From contig NW_026570228.1 of the NCBI RefSeq assembly GCF_019649055.1, positions 806,001 to 870,000 on the forward strand: DNA of 64,000 nucleotides. Direction: 5' to 3'. Numbering within the stretch: position 1 is the stretch's first letter; every line of letters begins with the position of its first letter. The translations under genes were made by a program, and so were the position numbers. A model generated the notes under the pieces. That model was given only the letters and a program-made list of their open reading frames with translations, had not been told where the DNA came from and made no database searches. This document shows, piece after piece, positions 21,185 through 32,816 of the stretch. This DNA is from Paramacrobiotus metropolitanus (taxonomy: Eukaryota > Tardigrada > Eutardigrada > Parachela > Macrobiotidae).

Positions 21185-22473
21185 ATGGAGTACGCAATTA
21201 CTACAGCTGCCGCTACGTCATCCAGAAATTCGACCAGCTTACTAGTGACATTTCAGTATTTTATCAGTAAACAGAAAATTGTCAGCAAAGTAACCGAGGC
21301 ATGTTATCGTTACCGCGGCATTGTCCTGGCCTACACGACGGAACTGGCGGTGGAGAAGCCGGAAGATTATTCGGAAATACCGACATCTTCGTGGACGCTG
21401 ACACTGCTGGTGAGTCGGCAGCAGGGTATTCACGCTGCGGAACTGGTATGTCGGAATGCTGATGGCGAGCCCTGCGGTCCTTTGGTGGAGTTCACTGTCA
21501 GGTAAAAGTCACCGGTTTTTCATCGGCAGTTTGAATGGTCGCTCGGCAGCCCGAGCCTCGGCGGATGTATTTGAAATTCAAACAGCAGTTCACTTCACGG
21601 ACCGTGAGGGTGAATCTTATTTTCCTTTTGGGGAGGTTTTAGTAATCCTTAACTATCTCGTTTTATATACTGTATTTGTCGAAGTTACCAGGATTCGGAA
21701 AATTTTTGAGTCTCGTTTTCCGTGCATTATCAATTACTGGCAAAATTGAATGATAAACCTTGGAGTGCGATAACCGCTTTCATATGTACAGAGTAATTAC
21801 CATCGAAGCAGTAAAGTCACTAACTAAGATGGACATTTTACGTAGCACTTCCCCCTTTTCCCAATTTTCTTAAAGGGAATCTGAAGAACCCTGAATTTTA
21901 TGTACAAATTTGCATGTGTTTTCCCACAGTCCAACTGCCACTTCCGCTCCGGCTGTCTGCATCGCCTGGGAAGCGCCAGAAGACCACCGCGTCAGTATCA
22001 ACGCAAATTATTACTGCTCCGAGTTTGTGCCGGGAAGTAGCAAACCCGCCAAGACGCTGCTTCCGGGTTACCTTTACGTCAGTCTAACCTACCGTCTTTC
22101 CCGTCCAGCTGTCGAACGCCGCTTGTTGCCCAGCACTGACACCTTTCCCGATTGCACCTTGCTCGCCAACGACGGACGCCGATTTGCCGTGCATCGTTGC
22201 ATTGTTGCCACCCAGTCATCCGTCTTCCTCTCTATTTTCCAGGGTTCCCGCGTCCCCCTGAACCGGGAGCTGTATTTCGTAGATGTATGCGGTGACATTC
22301 TGGAAATGGTTGTCAAATTTTTATACACCCGGCAGATTGAAGGACATCAGCAGAAAGACATTCAAGAGTTATGGTGCGTCGCCAGCCAGTATGGCCTTCG
22401 CGACCTGAAACAGGGCTGTGAGGAGCGGTTGTTCAACGATGCCCAAGATTTCACAATCAATCGGCATTGTTGA
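21185..22473 (+). CDS. MATH-BTB protein, 286 aa, C-terminus lost by frame change
   Basis: Exon 1 is 21185-21501 and exon 2 is 21930-22473, phase-2 intron (GTAAAA to CCACAG). Exon 1 has LVTFQYFI, EKPEDYSEIPTSSW and PLVEFTVR. Exon 2 begins SPTATSAPAV and has LPGYLYVSLTYRLSR, then BTB with FPDCTLLANDGRRF, VHRCIVATQSSVF and LYFVDVCGDILE. Compared with the gene at 35770, the frame changes after LFND. Reading one frame over restores a BACK-like helix (IVEFVLNHMRLE) in register, so a one-base shift has replaced the tail with DFTINRHC. The product may lack a working BACK region. Start ATG 21185 matches the start of the paralogue at 26812 (MEY). Confidence 0.75.
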
Positions 22474-23086
22474 ATTTGTTCTGAATCATATGCGGCTTGA
22501 GTTTATAGAGAAAAGCGAGTTTGTTTGTTCTGAAATAATTATATACTTAACAGAATTTACTGCGACAGAACTTTTTTGGCTTTTTACTTTTTATTATATG
22601 CCAAAATGATCTGCTGCTTAAGTTAAAGCCGGGGCGAATTCTTAAGAATGTACAGCTCTTTTTTTGGAATTGACATCGAAATTTTCCCCGGATAGGTTTT
22701 TTTTGTTAGCTGATGCCACGGAAGAAATTAAATGCAAATGTAACCTAGCCACGGAAGCACTGATCAAGTTGTTAAATTTATTTACTTTTCCAGTTAAATA
22801 AATTCAGACAGTACAATTGCATATGGTTGTAATGCTGACGCAGCTCACTGGGTAGTATAACACATCAGGATAATAATGTTGAACAAAGGAATCTGCGTAC
22901 GCCTAGTTTGAGCGTCCCACCTGCCGTAGGGGAACTGTTAAGACATAATATTCTAGTTTCAACGTGAACCGAACGTGCTTTCGGGCTCTGCGCTAACAAT
23001 TGAGCCGTCTGCACAAAAAACTTTCTAACAAAATTTCCGAACGGCGTGAGCATAGTTTATGCTATCTTAAGGGATTAGGTTGATTA
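22474..23086. other. Intergenic region, nothing recognised
   Basis: Convergent 3' space between the MATH-BTB gene (plus) and the GPCR gene (minus). The first 130 bases still hold the out-of-frame BACK remnant of the upstream gene. The rest is AT-rich without features. Confidence 0.5.
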
Positions 23087-24138
23087 TTAGCTAAAAGCCA
23101 GTTGAACCCGCTTCACGAGGTTATCCATCCCACTTCTCCACATCTTGACCACGTAGGCATGCAGTTTAATGACGGTGAGGCAGAAAAACACGGGATCCAG
23201 CAATGTTTGCAACTCGTACAGCGTTATGATGATCTGGTAAAAGGAAGTATGCTGAACAAGCGGGGAAGCCATATCCAGCAAAACATAGAATACGACACTG
23301 GGCATCCAGCAAACCAGCGTGCTCGCTGTATACAGTGTCATAAGGAGAAACGGATGACTGACAATCTTCACGGCGGCAACCGTCGCCGCATTCCCATTTC
23401 CCTGCCGATACGTATCGAGATTGTGCGCTTCCGGAGATCGGCCGGCCAGTACCGCTTTGCGACGTTTAATATGTTTCCACAACAGCAGTGGATAGAGCGC
23501 TGGGATACACACAGCTTGGGTGCATCAAATAGCCATACCCCGACGAATTTGTGCCAGGCCAACTGGGCGCGATTGTTCATCGCACAGCGCTCCTCGTTGG
23601 GCAGACGATAGTAAGCAGCATCCGCGATTATTCCTGGTAGAATTAATAGATGCACATACAGCACCATACCGCCACATAGCGACCACGCCACGGTCATCGT
23701 GTGACGGGTGCGGTATGACATGGGCCAGAAGATAGCCCAGACGCGGTTGATGCTGATCAGTACATGACAATGTATAGTGACGGCAGCGATGACGTATCCG
23801 TTGTAAATAAAGAGGCCGCATGCTGTCTGACCCATCCACCAAGTGCGCGTCGGCAGCGTTAGCACCGCAATCGTGCCATCGACCGCAATGTAGATAATAT
23901 TGCTGGATAGCAACACCGTAACGTAGACACTGAAAGTCGTGCGCAGTGATTTCTCCTTAAAAAGCATGGCCGCCACAGCAACATTGCAGATCAGGGAAGC
24001 CAGCGTGAAGCTAAGCTGTGTAGCCAGAAATGCATTGCTTTCCTGCGTTGCGTTGGCTCTGGATTCTGCGTGAAAAACCAACTTTCCTGGAAGTGGCGTG
24101 TTGTTAAGCGGGAGTTCCATGTTCCAGGCCGGTGCCAT
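23087..24138 (-). pseudogene. Rhodopsin-like orphan GPCR with one frame break in TM5
   Basis: Read from ATG 24138-24136. The N-terminus has NNT and NAT glycosylation sites. TM1 to TM4 are intact, with ISINRVWAIFWPMSYRTRHT at the end of TM3 (NRVWA about 131-135). In TM5 the frame changes after LFDAPK; the next frame continues VCIPALYPLLLWKHIKRRK and runs through TM6 (LVCWMPSVVFYVLL) and TM7 (LDPVFFCL) to the stop at 23087. One missing base explains it, and no splice signals fit. Everything else looks constrained, so either a young pseudogene or an assembly indel. It is more distant from the genes at 12782 and 49570 than those are from each other. Confidence 0.72.
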
Positions 24139-25426
24139 TTCTGGATGCGGTCCAGAATTTTCCGTTACCACGTTTTGTTAGCAAGTAACGAACTTTATGG
24201 CTAATAGACTGACTGTTGTGCATATTAACAAAGATTTGGAAGAATTACTAAAGCGCGCTTTAGAAGCCTGACGACCTTGGGCCGCTTTTTACATACAGTC
24301 TACAGACTACATATTCGACAGCGGAAGCGGGTAGCACTGGTTTTACACGGTGTCTTGGCTGATGCAAATCTTGGTTCTCGAACGGGATGTTGTTCTTATG
24401 GATGGTTGACCCTCTATCATATCTTAACGTCTTGACCAACATCAGTAAAAACTGAAGGGTGCAACGAGCTACTCAAAGCTCATTGCTAACGCAACCATGC
24501 AATTTCTATGGTACGAAAGAAACGCACCGGAAGTTATTCACTTCGTTGTGCGTCCGTGTTGCTAAACGTTGCAGATGCCCTCGAATGCTTCATCGCGCAC
24601 CATCAAAGCAGCGTGTGATGATGAAGCATTTTCGTATCCCTGGATAAGGCAACATTCACTCCGGCGACGGAGAGTGAGTCCAGCGTACTCTGAGGCATTC
24701 CTTTCGCTTTACAAATAGACTGTGTCTGAACATGTTGTCCAGCTCCTTCATCTTCTGGTTGGTGCGAAGTCAAATCAAGGCTGGTCACTTAATCTGAAAT
24801 AGCTTAGATATAGTACATAAATCGAGAATCCCACTAGACCGTCCCGGAATACAAAAACTTCTTTAGTTATGGTAGCGTCATGTGAAATGACTTAAGCACG
24901 GTCGTGCGAAAGAAAAATACGTTTGACGTTTGTACCGGCACTGGTTAACAGTTTTTTTTCGGTAGTAAACTGTAGTTTCTTTCTCGAGTTCTTGGCTCGA
25001 GCATAGGGTAAACACTAAACAGGTGCTTATTACTGCACAGTTTGTGTATCATTAGAATTAAAGTTAATCTGAAATTTTAACTCCCTAACGTGCAAGATGA
25101 AACAGTTTAAGATCCGTCAAGGAATCGTTCTGCTAATGAGCGGTCTGTTTCTTGCACATCTTTATTTTAATCTTCCATTTTGTTTCTTTTTTAAAGATTT
25201 TTACAAATAAACGTTCGTCTATTTCATGCGAGAAAGGTGTTCATGCAACACTGATTTCATAAAATTACAGTTCATCAGCGTAATCATCACAAAAGCGGTG
25301 AAAAAACAGTTTAAGAAAGTTACGAAAAGCTGAGTAGCACAACAAAAATTACGTTATAACTATAACGCAATGTACTTATAACTATAACATTATAATTTTA
25401 ACGTATTTGTTTCCTGCGCAGCCCAG

Positions 25427-25545
25427 CCAGGAGCATGCAACTAGTACAATACGTAAGAGAATTCGAAATGTACAGTAACACACTTTTATAATCGTGTGTT
25501 ACATTGCGAATTCCCGTACGTACTGTGTTTGTTGCATGCTCCTGG
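25427..25545. repeat. Long hairpin, 119 bases
   Basis: The outer 15 bases CCAGGAGCATGCAAC are exactly complementary to 25531-25545. The inner arms (TACGTAAGAGAATTCGAAATG against CGTACGGGAATTCGCAATG and ACACAC against GTGTGT) pair with mismatches and one bulge, leaving a short AT-rich loop. Size and imperfect pairing fit either a miniature inverted-repeat element or a hairpin RNA precursor. Confidence 0.7.
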
Positions 25546-26526
25546 ACCTCGTCCAGACTTTTCGTTACTATAAAGTCTGTAATGAATGTTGTACACAGTA
25601 TTTAATATGGTGAATATAACAACCGATACGGCGTGCCTGTTAACTACAGTAATAGCCCGGTACAAAAGATCGTTATCCGGTAGGTGTTCAGTGTTTTGGC
25701 CGAGGAATCACATGAGATCAGTTAAACGTTAGACGTATTTTGGAGTTCTTTCGGATGGCTACTCCTCTGACTTGTATCCATTGAAAGTGAAAGAGAAGGG
25801 AAACGATCGAGCTACACCGAGCTCGTTGTTAGGTCGACCGTGCTTATTTCAACAATACGTACCGGAAGCTAACGTTGTTCGCCTGCGCTGCGGTGTGTCT
25901 TCGTTTCACTGAACTGAAAACAGCAAAACACCTGCATAACCGACACCTTCGGCGCAACCGGTCCAACAGAAATTCCTCGAATAATCGTACGTCAGTTTAC
26001 TCTGTAACATCCCATCATGTATTCTTTACTAATGCACCGAGTGCATCGTCAAATTTGCTCCAGGACTTTTCAGTCGCGTTGCCGCTTCCGGCCAGCGTAA
26101 AAATAATACCGGCGTTTTTGGAACCTCGCGTTTAACTGCATACTCGTGGCGATTTTTGTTTGCATTTCCTAATTCGGGTACATGCGCGAAAAATTACACT
26201 TTCGCACAATCTCAAACACTGTTTTAGTGTCATATGACTCGCTGTGTAGCGAAATGATTCGTTCATTTGTAGGCAGAATCGTGGCCACCTGCTCTGGTTC
26301 AAACTAAATTAATATTAAATTGAACCCAATAACTTAAACTGAAAGCTGAAATGAATTACTGTGGCCGGTAAATTTAGCTGACCCCTCCGCCGGTGGCTGG
26401 TTCGTAAAAACCACAACTTCGAAGTTCAGTTAACTGAAGTAGAAGTGCCGGCACACTGCCCACGTGCACGGTCAAATTGCTAAGACGCCGGCAATCAGAA
26501 AGCAGGCTGCACGGCAAACAAAGACT

Positions 26527-26564
26527 GTCACGAGAATAAAATCGTCTGCTGGGAAATTATCCGG
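26527..26564 (+). promoter_or_regulatory. Conserved upstream block of a MATH-BTB subgroup (copy 2)
   Basis: GTCACGAGAA at 26527-26536 and CTGCTGGGAAATTATCCGG at 26546-26564, matching the block at 20951-20988 with two differences in the second motif. It lies 285 bases before the ATG of the gene at 26812. Confidence 0.45.
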
Positions 26565-26811
26565 TCATCTAGCACAACGTTTCGCAATGGTACACGTATC
26601 TATACGCATTGCACAATTTGCACTCTTTAACTGTGTCGCATTTATTCTTGACGAGGATGTGACGGTCAGTATACGCTAAATTGCAACCTTGATTCCGATA
26701 TAAAAATTCTTAATACTATTAGAATTTTCCGCATCGAGACTTTTTTCTGGATAGTTCTCTTCTTTCGCTGCACACTGTTAAACTGAATTAGTTAACACCT
26801 GTTCCGTCGAG

Positions 26812-28156
26812 ATGGAGTACAAAGCGCAGGCAGCCACGTCACTGAGGAATTCGAAGAATTTATTGGTGACCTTTCAATACTGCGTTCTCGAGGAGAAAAT
26901 TTTCCGTAGCTTCACCAAGCCCATGCCTTATCCTCTTGCTATCTATGCATACACCGCCGAATTCTGTGTGAAGAAACAGGAAGATTATCCGGGAATTCCG
27001 GCATCCGCGTGGAAGCTGATACTGCTGGTCAGCCGACAGCAGGGAATTCACTCAGCTGAACTGATATGCCGAAATGCTGACGACGAACCCTACGGCCCAT
27101 TGTTGGAGGCTACTATCAGGTAAACGCGCCTCGCCCCGGATAATTTTGCCCAGTTTTACGTTTCAGTCGCTCGATAGCTACGCGTAAAATTAGCTTTAAT
27201 AATGCTGAACTATTTAAATTTTAAGGGTATATTTTAAATCAAATTTATCTGCATTTTATCGCAGTTAACCCACACGTTTCGTGAAATATGTTTACTTACT
27301 AATAGCCTTACCGCAGCAGCAAAGCCCCTAAAACTGAGAGCGTAAATAAATTTTGCTAAACCTGCTTTCTAATATATTTACAAACCACCTGACCGTTATC
27401 ACAGCTCTACGTATGTACCGAGAAGACCACGTGTTGTGCATGTTTAAGTCTTTCTAAAAACTCCTGAGACAATGTGACCTGCTCTTCGAAATATGCAAGT
27501 AATAAACCCGAGGCCACGTAACGTTTTTCTTTAAATTTATGTACTAGTAATAAACTAGAAAAAACGCGAACTTTGTGCTTGTATACACAATTTGCTTTCT
27601 TTTCCATAACAGTCCAACTGCATGCTCCGCTCCGGCTGTGTGGATTACCTGGGAAGCGCAGCAAGACCGCGTTTGCATCAACTCGGATTATCAGTGCTCG
27701 GAGTTCGCTCCAAAAGGTAGTCAACCCGCCAAGACGTTGCTCCCCGGGCACCTGTACATCAATCTGTCCTATCGTCTCTCCCGGCCGACCATCGAACGTC
27801 GCCTGCTGCCCAACGCCTTCACCGATTGCGCTCTGGTTTCCAACGACGGTCGGCGGTTTTGCGTGCACCGTGCCATTCTGGCCAACCAGTCCTCCGTTTT
27901 CCTGTCCCTATTCCAGGACGCCGGTTCCCCGCAGAACGGGGAGTTGTACTTCGTGGATTTGGCAGGCGACATTCTGGATACGGTGGTCAAGTACGTCTAT
28001 ACCCGGGAGATCGAGGGGAAAAACCCGGCGGAATTGCAGGAGTTGTGGCGCGTTGCCAGCAAATACGACCTGGTGGACATGAAGCAGGCTTGTGTGGATC
28101 GCTTGTACGACGGCGTCATAAAGTCCGACGTGGACGAATGCTATAGATTCGGTTAG
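26812..28156 (+). CDS. MATH-BTB protein, 283 aa, early stop in the BACK region
   Basis: Exon 1 is 26812-27119 and exon 2 is 27613-28156 (TAG 28154-28156), phase-2 intron GTAAAC to ATAACAG. Exon 1 has NLLVTFQY, KKQEDYPGIPASAW and SAELICRNADDEPYGPL. Exon 2 has LPGHLYINLSYRLSRPTIER, BTB with AFTDCALVSNDGRRF, VHRAILANQSSVF and LYFVDLAGDILD, then LQELWRVASKYDLVDMKQAC. It stops inside the BACK-like helix at CYRFG. Beyond the TAG the same frame continues for 41 codons with ENGLHVLKLK, aligning to DNGLHEMKLK of the gene at 35770, before TGA 28280-28282. So a sense codon became TAG. Functional truncation, stop read-through, or early decay are all open. Confidence 0.8.
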
Positions 28157-29464
28157 GAAAATGGGCTGCATGTACTGAAGCTAAAGACTGGGTTAATTTA
28201 CTGTGACGAGCTTTTTCCATCTTCAGGTTCGCTGTTCTCTTTGGATGACATGGTAGATAGGTACTTCACTGTGGAATCCTGAAACATGAGCGGAGTTTCC
28301 ACCAGAGGATGATCGCTAGTGGTTTTCGTTTTGGAATTTCTCGTCGGTCTTCTGTTCTGAGCTTCTCATAGTTTTTTGCTTTGTTGGATAATTACATCAG
28401 AGTGTGAGTCGGGTTAATTTTATAAATGGAAGTGGTTAATTGTCAAGTGGAAAACATCGCGGTTTTTTTGACTTGTACTACTTTCTTCTAATTACTGTGG
28501 ATAGTATGAACTCTTCGCCGCAGTTATATTGCATTGTCACGTTTTATTGTACTTGTTAGTTAATATTCGAAACCATTATTTTGTGTACTTTATTTTCAAT
28601 TCGCACAAGCAGAAGCCATTTACATTTAAACTATAAAAACCCCACAATTAAAACAAGTAAAATAACTCTTCTAACTTTCGAGAACATCCAACCGTGCCCA
28701 GTACGGAAGCTGCGTTTCCGCGCTGAATTTCCACGCTTATTCGCTGCCACAAATATTCAGTAGCGCGCTTTTCTCCTGTTTGCTCTTTGATACGCCGGCC
28801 GACTTCACAGATGAACTGACGGGTACTTCCGCCGCAACTTCCCGTAGTTTCAAAAGACACAGGTTGGAAAAAATACCGATCGGTGAGTTCGGAATAGAGG
28901 TTTCGCTTTCGCAGCTCCGCGTCTTCTGCAGCCGATCCCGCTGCTTCTGATGACCCGACAATGTACGAAGTAATAAACGTGTCGCAGTTTTATTGCATAC
29001 TTGTATGTACCGAGACGTTTTGCATTCTGTTGTACCCGATTTGTGGACTACAAGTACTGTATAAATAAGAGTTTAAAAATTCATGGCAGCAGGGAGCCCA
29101 TAAACTTGCTGTGCTAAGCATGATCCTGCTGGTTAGGAATGTTTTACTCGGGTGCACGGTTAATAAAGCGTTTGATGTGGCTATTGGGCCGACCGGAAGG
29201 ATCAAGCATTTCGGCAGCAAGTTTAAGGGATAAACCTTTGGGTCGGAAACTGGTAGCATAAGCAGGTCGAAGCTAAAGTTTCTACCGAGTTAGTTCACGG
29301 GTTTCAAAGAAAGTATAGTTTCTTTACGATACAATCGCTGTTGTGAATTTTGTTACCATAAAATATAGCGTCGCCAGATTTTTCACAAAAATGCACTAAT
29401 CACCGTACCGGCAGAAGGTTTTTCCGGTTTGGACTGCTAGGTTAGCCTTCTAGTCTGTTACGGG

Positions 29465-29620
29465 TCACTGTCCATCCATGAGCTCTTGGTGAATCTCACT
29501 TTGCTGGTTCTTTAGACCTTGGCAATGTGTTTTCAATTCAGCGCATGTTTCCAGCAAAGGCACTGAAAATCAGCCAGTGGCAAGGACAACGACCCAAAGT
29601 AGAAACGGCGTCACGTTCAT
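29465..29620 (-). pseudogene. Relic of first exon of the secreted cysteine-rich gene
   Basis: From ATG 29620 the minus strand reads MNVTPFLLWVVVLATG, a stop, then FSVPLLETCAELKTHC and QELMDGQ before another stop at 29465-29467. This aligns with MHIAPFLLCALVLTNG, FSLPVNETC, AIRC and QQLM in exon 1 of the gene at 32440-33221. The upstream flank (29740-29950) also resembles the flank at about 33330-33540. Two in-frame stops and no recognisable later exons make it a dead duplicate. Confidence 0.72.
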
Positions 29621-30070
29621 TGTGTTCGCTTTTAACAAGAGTCGTGTTGCCGTTTCTTGCTCTCCAATCTTGTTCCTGTCCTCAATACAGTTTAGCCCAC
29701 CGAACGCTGTTCGATACCACCGCCTTGTACTTCTGATTACAAACTGAAGTATTTTTACAGATTTCCTAAATACTGTATCTAGTGCATTTTCCGTGCCTGC
29801 TTTATATGATTAGCTTAAGATAATTACAGCGATTGCAAAGTTGATAGTGAAACATGCAGCAATCTCTTCTGTACATGTGCAATCGACGGCCGTCAGTCGA
29901 TTGAGCTGATTAAATTCCTCGAATTTAAGCCGGTTTCAAGGTAGCATATTAAGGTTAATGCAGTAACGTTTATAAGAATCGGCGGCTAAAATATGCTAGA
30001 CTGACAGTTACCCGAAACAGTGCATTAGGAATCCCAAGTTATCAGTAAATCTCCAAAAAATCTGCGCATA

Positions 30071-30819
30071 TACAGGGTTATCGCGCCAAGTGTGGACAGT
30101 TGCGTAAAATAAATTAAGAAATATTCCTGTATATTGTTTTGGCATATGTTTTGATTTTTTCTAGTGTAATTTTTTATTGCGAATTCAGTGATACCAAAAC
30201 TGATATCTGTTGAAGTGTGCGAAAGGAAACGGGCGGTGCTTAAGGGGAAGGGGTAGCGGTCAATTTTTTAACGTTTATAATGACCCCTCTCAGAAATTCA
30301 GTAACGGGTGTTTTCGCGTGACCTTTTTAGTAAACTATCGAGTGCTCTACAAAGTTTTTATTACCGGTTAGCAAAAAATTCTAGCACGATCACTGCTCGT
30401 CGTGAGTTCGAAACAGGTTGTGCCTCCCATAGACTTGTATGTTAAAACCTACATTTCGAAGAATGTTGTTGCCTGGATCCCTGGTTGCGTTGGACGAGAG
30501 ATTAGTGATTTAACGGAAGTCCGAAAGGAACCATTAGAACACCATGTTATTACTTGGGGGGTTCTCAATTGTCCAACATTTTTAAAATAATGCTGATTGC
30601 ACGTGACTATTTCTCGTTAAGCAGTGCAATTTTTCGGAAAAAAATGAAAGTAAATCTTCGGCTTTTTTCCTGCAGTATAGCTTTTAGAGCGGGAAGATGG
30701 CCAACGAAGCTGCTACAGACCAAGATCTATCATATAAAATTAACATAAAAATTTGTGACTTCACTGGTTGCAACTGGGGAATTTTTTGTACTGTCCACAC
30801 TTGGCCCGATAACCCTGTA
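30071..30819. mobile_element. Non-autonomous Tc1/mariner-type element, 745 bp
   Basis: Terminal inverted repeats of 27 bp (30073-30099 and 30791-30817) begin CAGGGTTATCG and match at 26 of 27 positions. TA flanks both ends (30071-30072, 30818-30819), the target duplication of Tc1/mariner elements. The interior holds no transposase; one 62-codon open stretch (30402-30590) is not recognisable. Confidence 0.8.
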
Positions 30820-31163
30820 TATTTTTAGAAAACGCTCGTGCACCACTAAGAAAACCGAAACGAGACTGGAATCATCTGTTTGTCGCGATTTCCACAAAAT
30901 CCTGGCTGTTTTCCGTGCAGCCTTATACTGAGCAACCGCAAACGGTTACAGTATCAGAATACCTATGCGTGATGAGTACAATCCCCGAACGGGAAAGCAT
31001 CGAAAAGCGTTTTTATTAGAAATGTTTTGCTTTGGTGCTCACTTTAGTACTAGCATTGTGATAATTATTAAAGCACCTTTCAGAGTAAGCGTTCACAGTG
31101 TTTCACAAAACCTAAAGTCAAGACGGATTCGTACATTTTTTGCTGAAATCGGGCAACAATTTA

Positions 31164-32816
31164 ATTAAACATACGAAGATAACAAAACAAAATTTCTGTG
31201 CGGAGGACGGCCTCGGACACTGCGAAGAGAAAGCAGGTTTCTGGTTCGCTTGTATTTATCTGTTTGGGCGTATTTCAATACGAATTCGAAACAGAATCAT
31301 TGCACCGCCAACCGATAGCCATAGACTGTAGTAGCAACGTGGTATTAAGTATTAACAACTGTAAGTTAAATTTGATATTTCATGCTTAATGAGGCGCCGT
31401 ATTGTCAACAGAACAACAAAAAAAACAACTGTGTACATGTCGGGCGAAAACCGCTCCCATTCGCGTGACAGAATCTCAACCTATTAAATGCACGATTTCT
31501 CTTGCGAGTAAAAGAAGATACTGACGCAATGCGTTAATAACTGGTAAAATTTTCTGACAGTTACAACCTACAAATTGAAATGGCTATAAACAATATAACG
31601 CCTTAACGCGGGCAATTAGTTTCACGAAGATATCCGGTTCCATCCATCAGAATTCGCCGGCCTTCCTCACCGCACTTTTTTGCAATGGCTGCCGCAGTTC
31701 CATTCATGTGTGCCGAGATGTCTGATAGTGCCCTGCAATCAAACATCATAATTATTGTTCTAAAATACATATGGTACGCAGAATGATTTGAAGTGATACC
31801 AACCTGCAAGCGTTTTCTTGAGCGGTGGAAGCATTGACGGACTGCTGTACATAAGTCGACTGAGGATTTAGCCTCGGAATTTGTGCTTGAAGATCGATAT
31901 TCTCCGCGTAACAGTAGTACAAAGCCGGTATATAGTTGTGCACGGGGGCGGCTGAGTCGCAGAGCTTGGCGTTAAATGTAAATGAAGGCGGCTACGTGCA
32001 TTAAACATACGAAGATAACAAAACAAAATTTCTGTGCGGAGGACGGCCTCGGACACTGCGAAGAGAAAGCAGGTTTCTGGTTCGCTTGTATTTATCTGTT
32101 TGGGCGTATTTCAATACGAATTCGAAACAGAATCATTGCACCGCCAACCGATAGCCATAGACTGTAGTAGCAACGTGGTATTAAGTATTAACAACTGTAA
32201 GTTAAATTTGATATTTCATGCTTAATGAGGCGCCGTATTGTCAACAGAACAACAAAAAAAACAACTGTGTACATGTCGGGCGAAAACCGCTCCCATTCGC
32301 GTGACAGAATCTCAAACTAGTAAATGCAGGATTTCTCTTGCGCAGTAAAGAAGATACTGACGCAATGCGTTAATAACTGGTAAAATTCTACTGACAGTTA
32401 CAACCTACAAATTGAAATGGCTATAAACAATATAACGCCTTAATGCGGGCAATTAGTTTCACGAAGATATCCGGTTCCATCCATCAGAATTCGCCGGCCT
32501 TCCTCACCGCACTTTTTTGCAATGGCTGCCGCAGTTCCATTCATGTGTGCCGAGATGTCTGATAGTGCCCTGCAATCAAACATCATAATTATTGTTCTAA
32601 AATACATATGGTACGCAGAATGATTTGAAGTGATACCAACCTGCAAGCGTTTTCTTGAGCGGTGGAAGCATTGACGGACTGCTGTACATAAGTCGACTGA
32701 GGATTTAGCCTCGGAATTTGTGCTTGAAGATCGATATTCTCCGCGTAACAGTAGTACAAAGCCGGTATATAGTTGTGCACGGGGGCGGCTGAGTCGCAGA
32801 GCTTGGCGTTAAATGT
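31164..32816. repeat. Tandem duplication, about 836 bp, with 20-base filler
   Basis: Unit 1 is 31164-31979 and unit 2 is 32000-32816, nearly identical with a handful of substitutions and one-base indels. It duplicates the 3' part of exon 2 and all of exon 3 of the secreted-protein gene. Between the units 31980-31999 is extra sequence. Together with the unit edge it makes GAAGGCGGCTACGTGCATT (31984-32002), identical to bases 40701-40719 in a MATH-BTB exon. Confidence 0.85.
31603..31979 (-). pseudogene. Duplicated 3' exons of the secreted cysteine-rich gene
   Basis: Copy of exon 2 (31979-31804, lacking its 5' part and acceptor) and exon 3 (31732-31603), produced by the tandem duplication. Both reading frames are intact. 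Exon 3 differs from its twin in the last residue (ETNCPR against ETNCPH). Exon 3 here keeps its acceptor and so could serve as an alternative terminal exon of the gene upstream. The duplicate itself has no start. Confidence 0.7.

Larger units (their letters stand above)
24139..26811. other. Intergenic region with long imperfect hairpin
   Basis: About 2.7 kb without a recognisable gene. It holds the 119-base inverted repeat at 25427-25545 and, near its right end, the second copy of the conserved upstream block (26527-26564). Confidence 0.5.
28157..31602. other. Intergenic region with gene relic and a Tc1/mariner-type element
   Basis: The first 125 bases are the former 3' coding end of the upstream MATH-BTB gene. 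A signal-peptide exon relic lies at 29465-29620 (minus), a TIR element at 30071-30819, and the left part of a tandem duplication from 31164. Nothing else is supported. Confidence 0.55.

Noticed and set aside
30402-30590. 62-codon frame as a transposase inside the TA-flanked element
   Set aside because: No DDE/D motif or helix-turn-helix similarity, and the element is too short for a transposase.
31140-32225. Pairs of identical plus-strand open frames as genes
   Set aside because: They only reflect the 836-bp tandem duplication. The spliced minus-strand gene with matching phases accounts for the coding signal.
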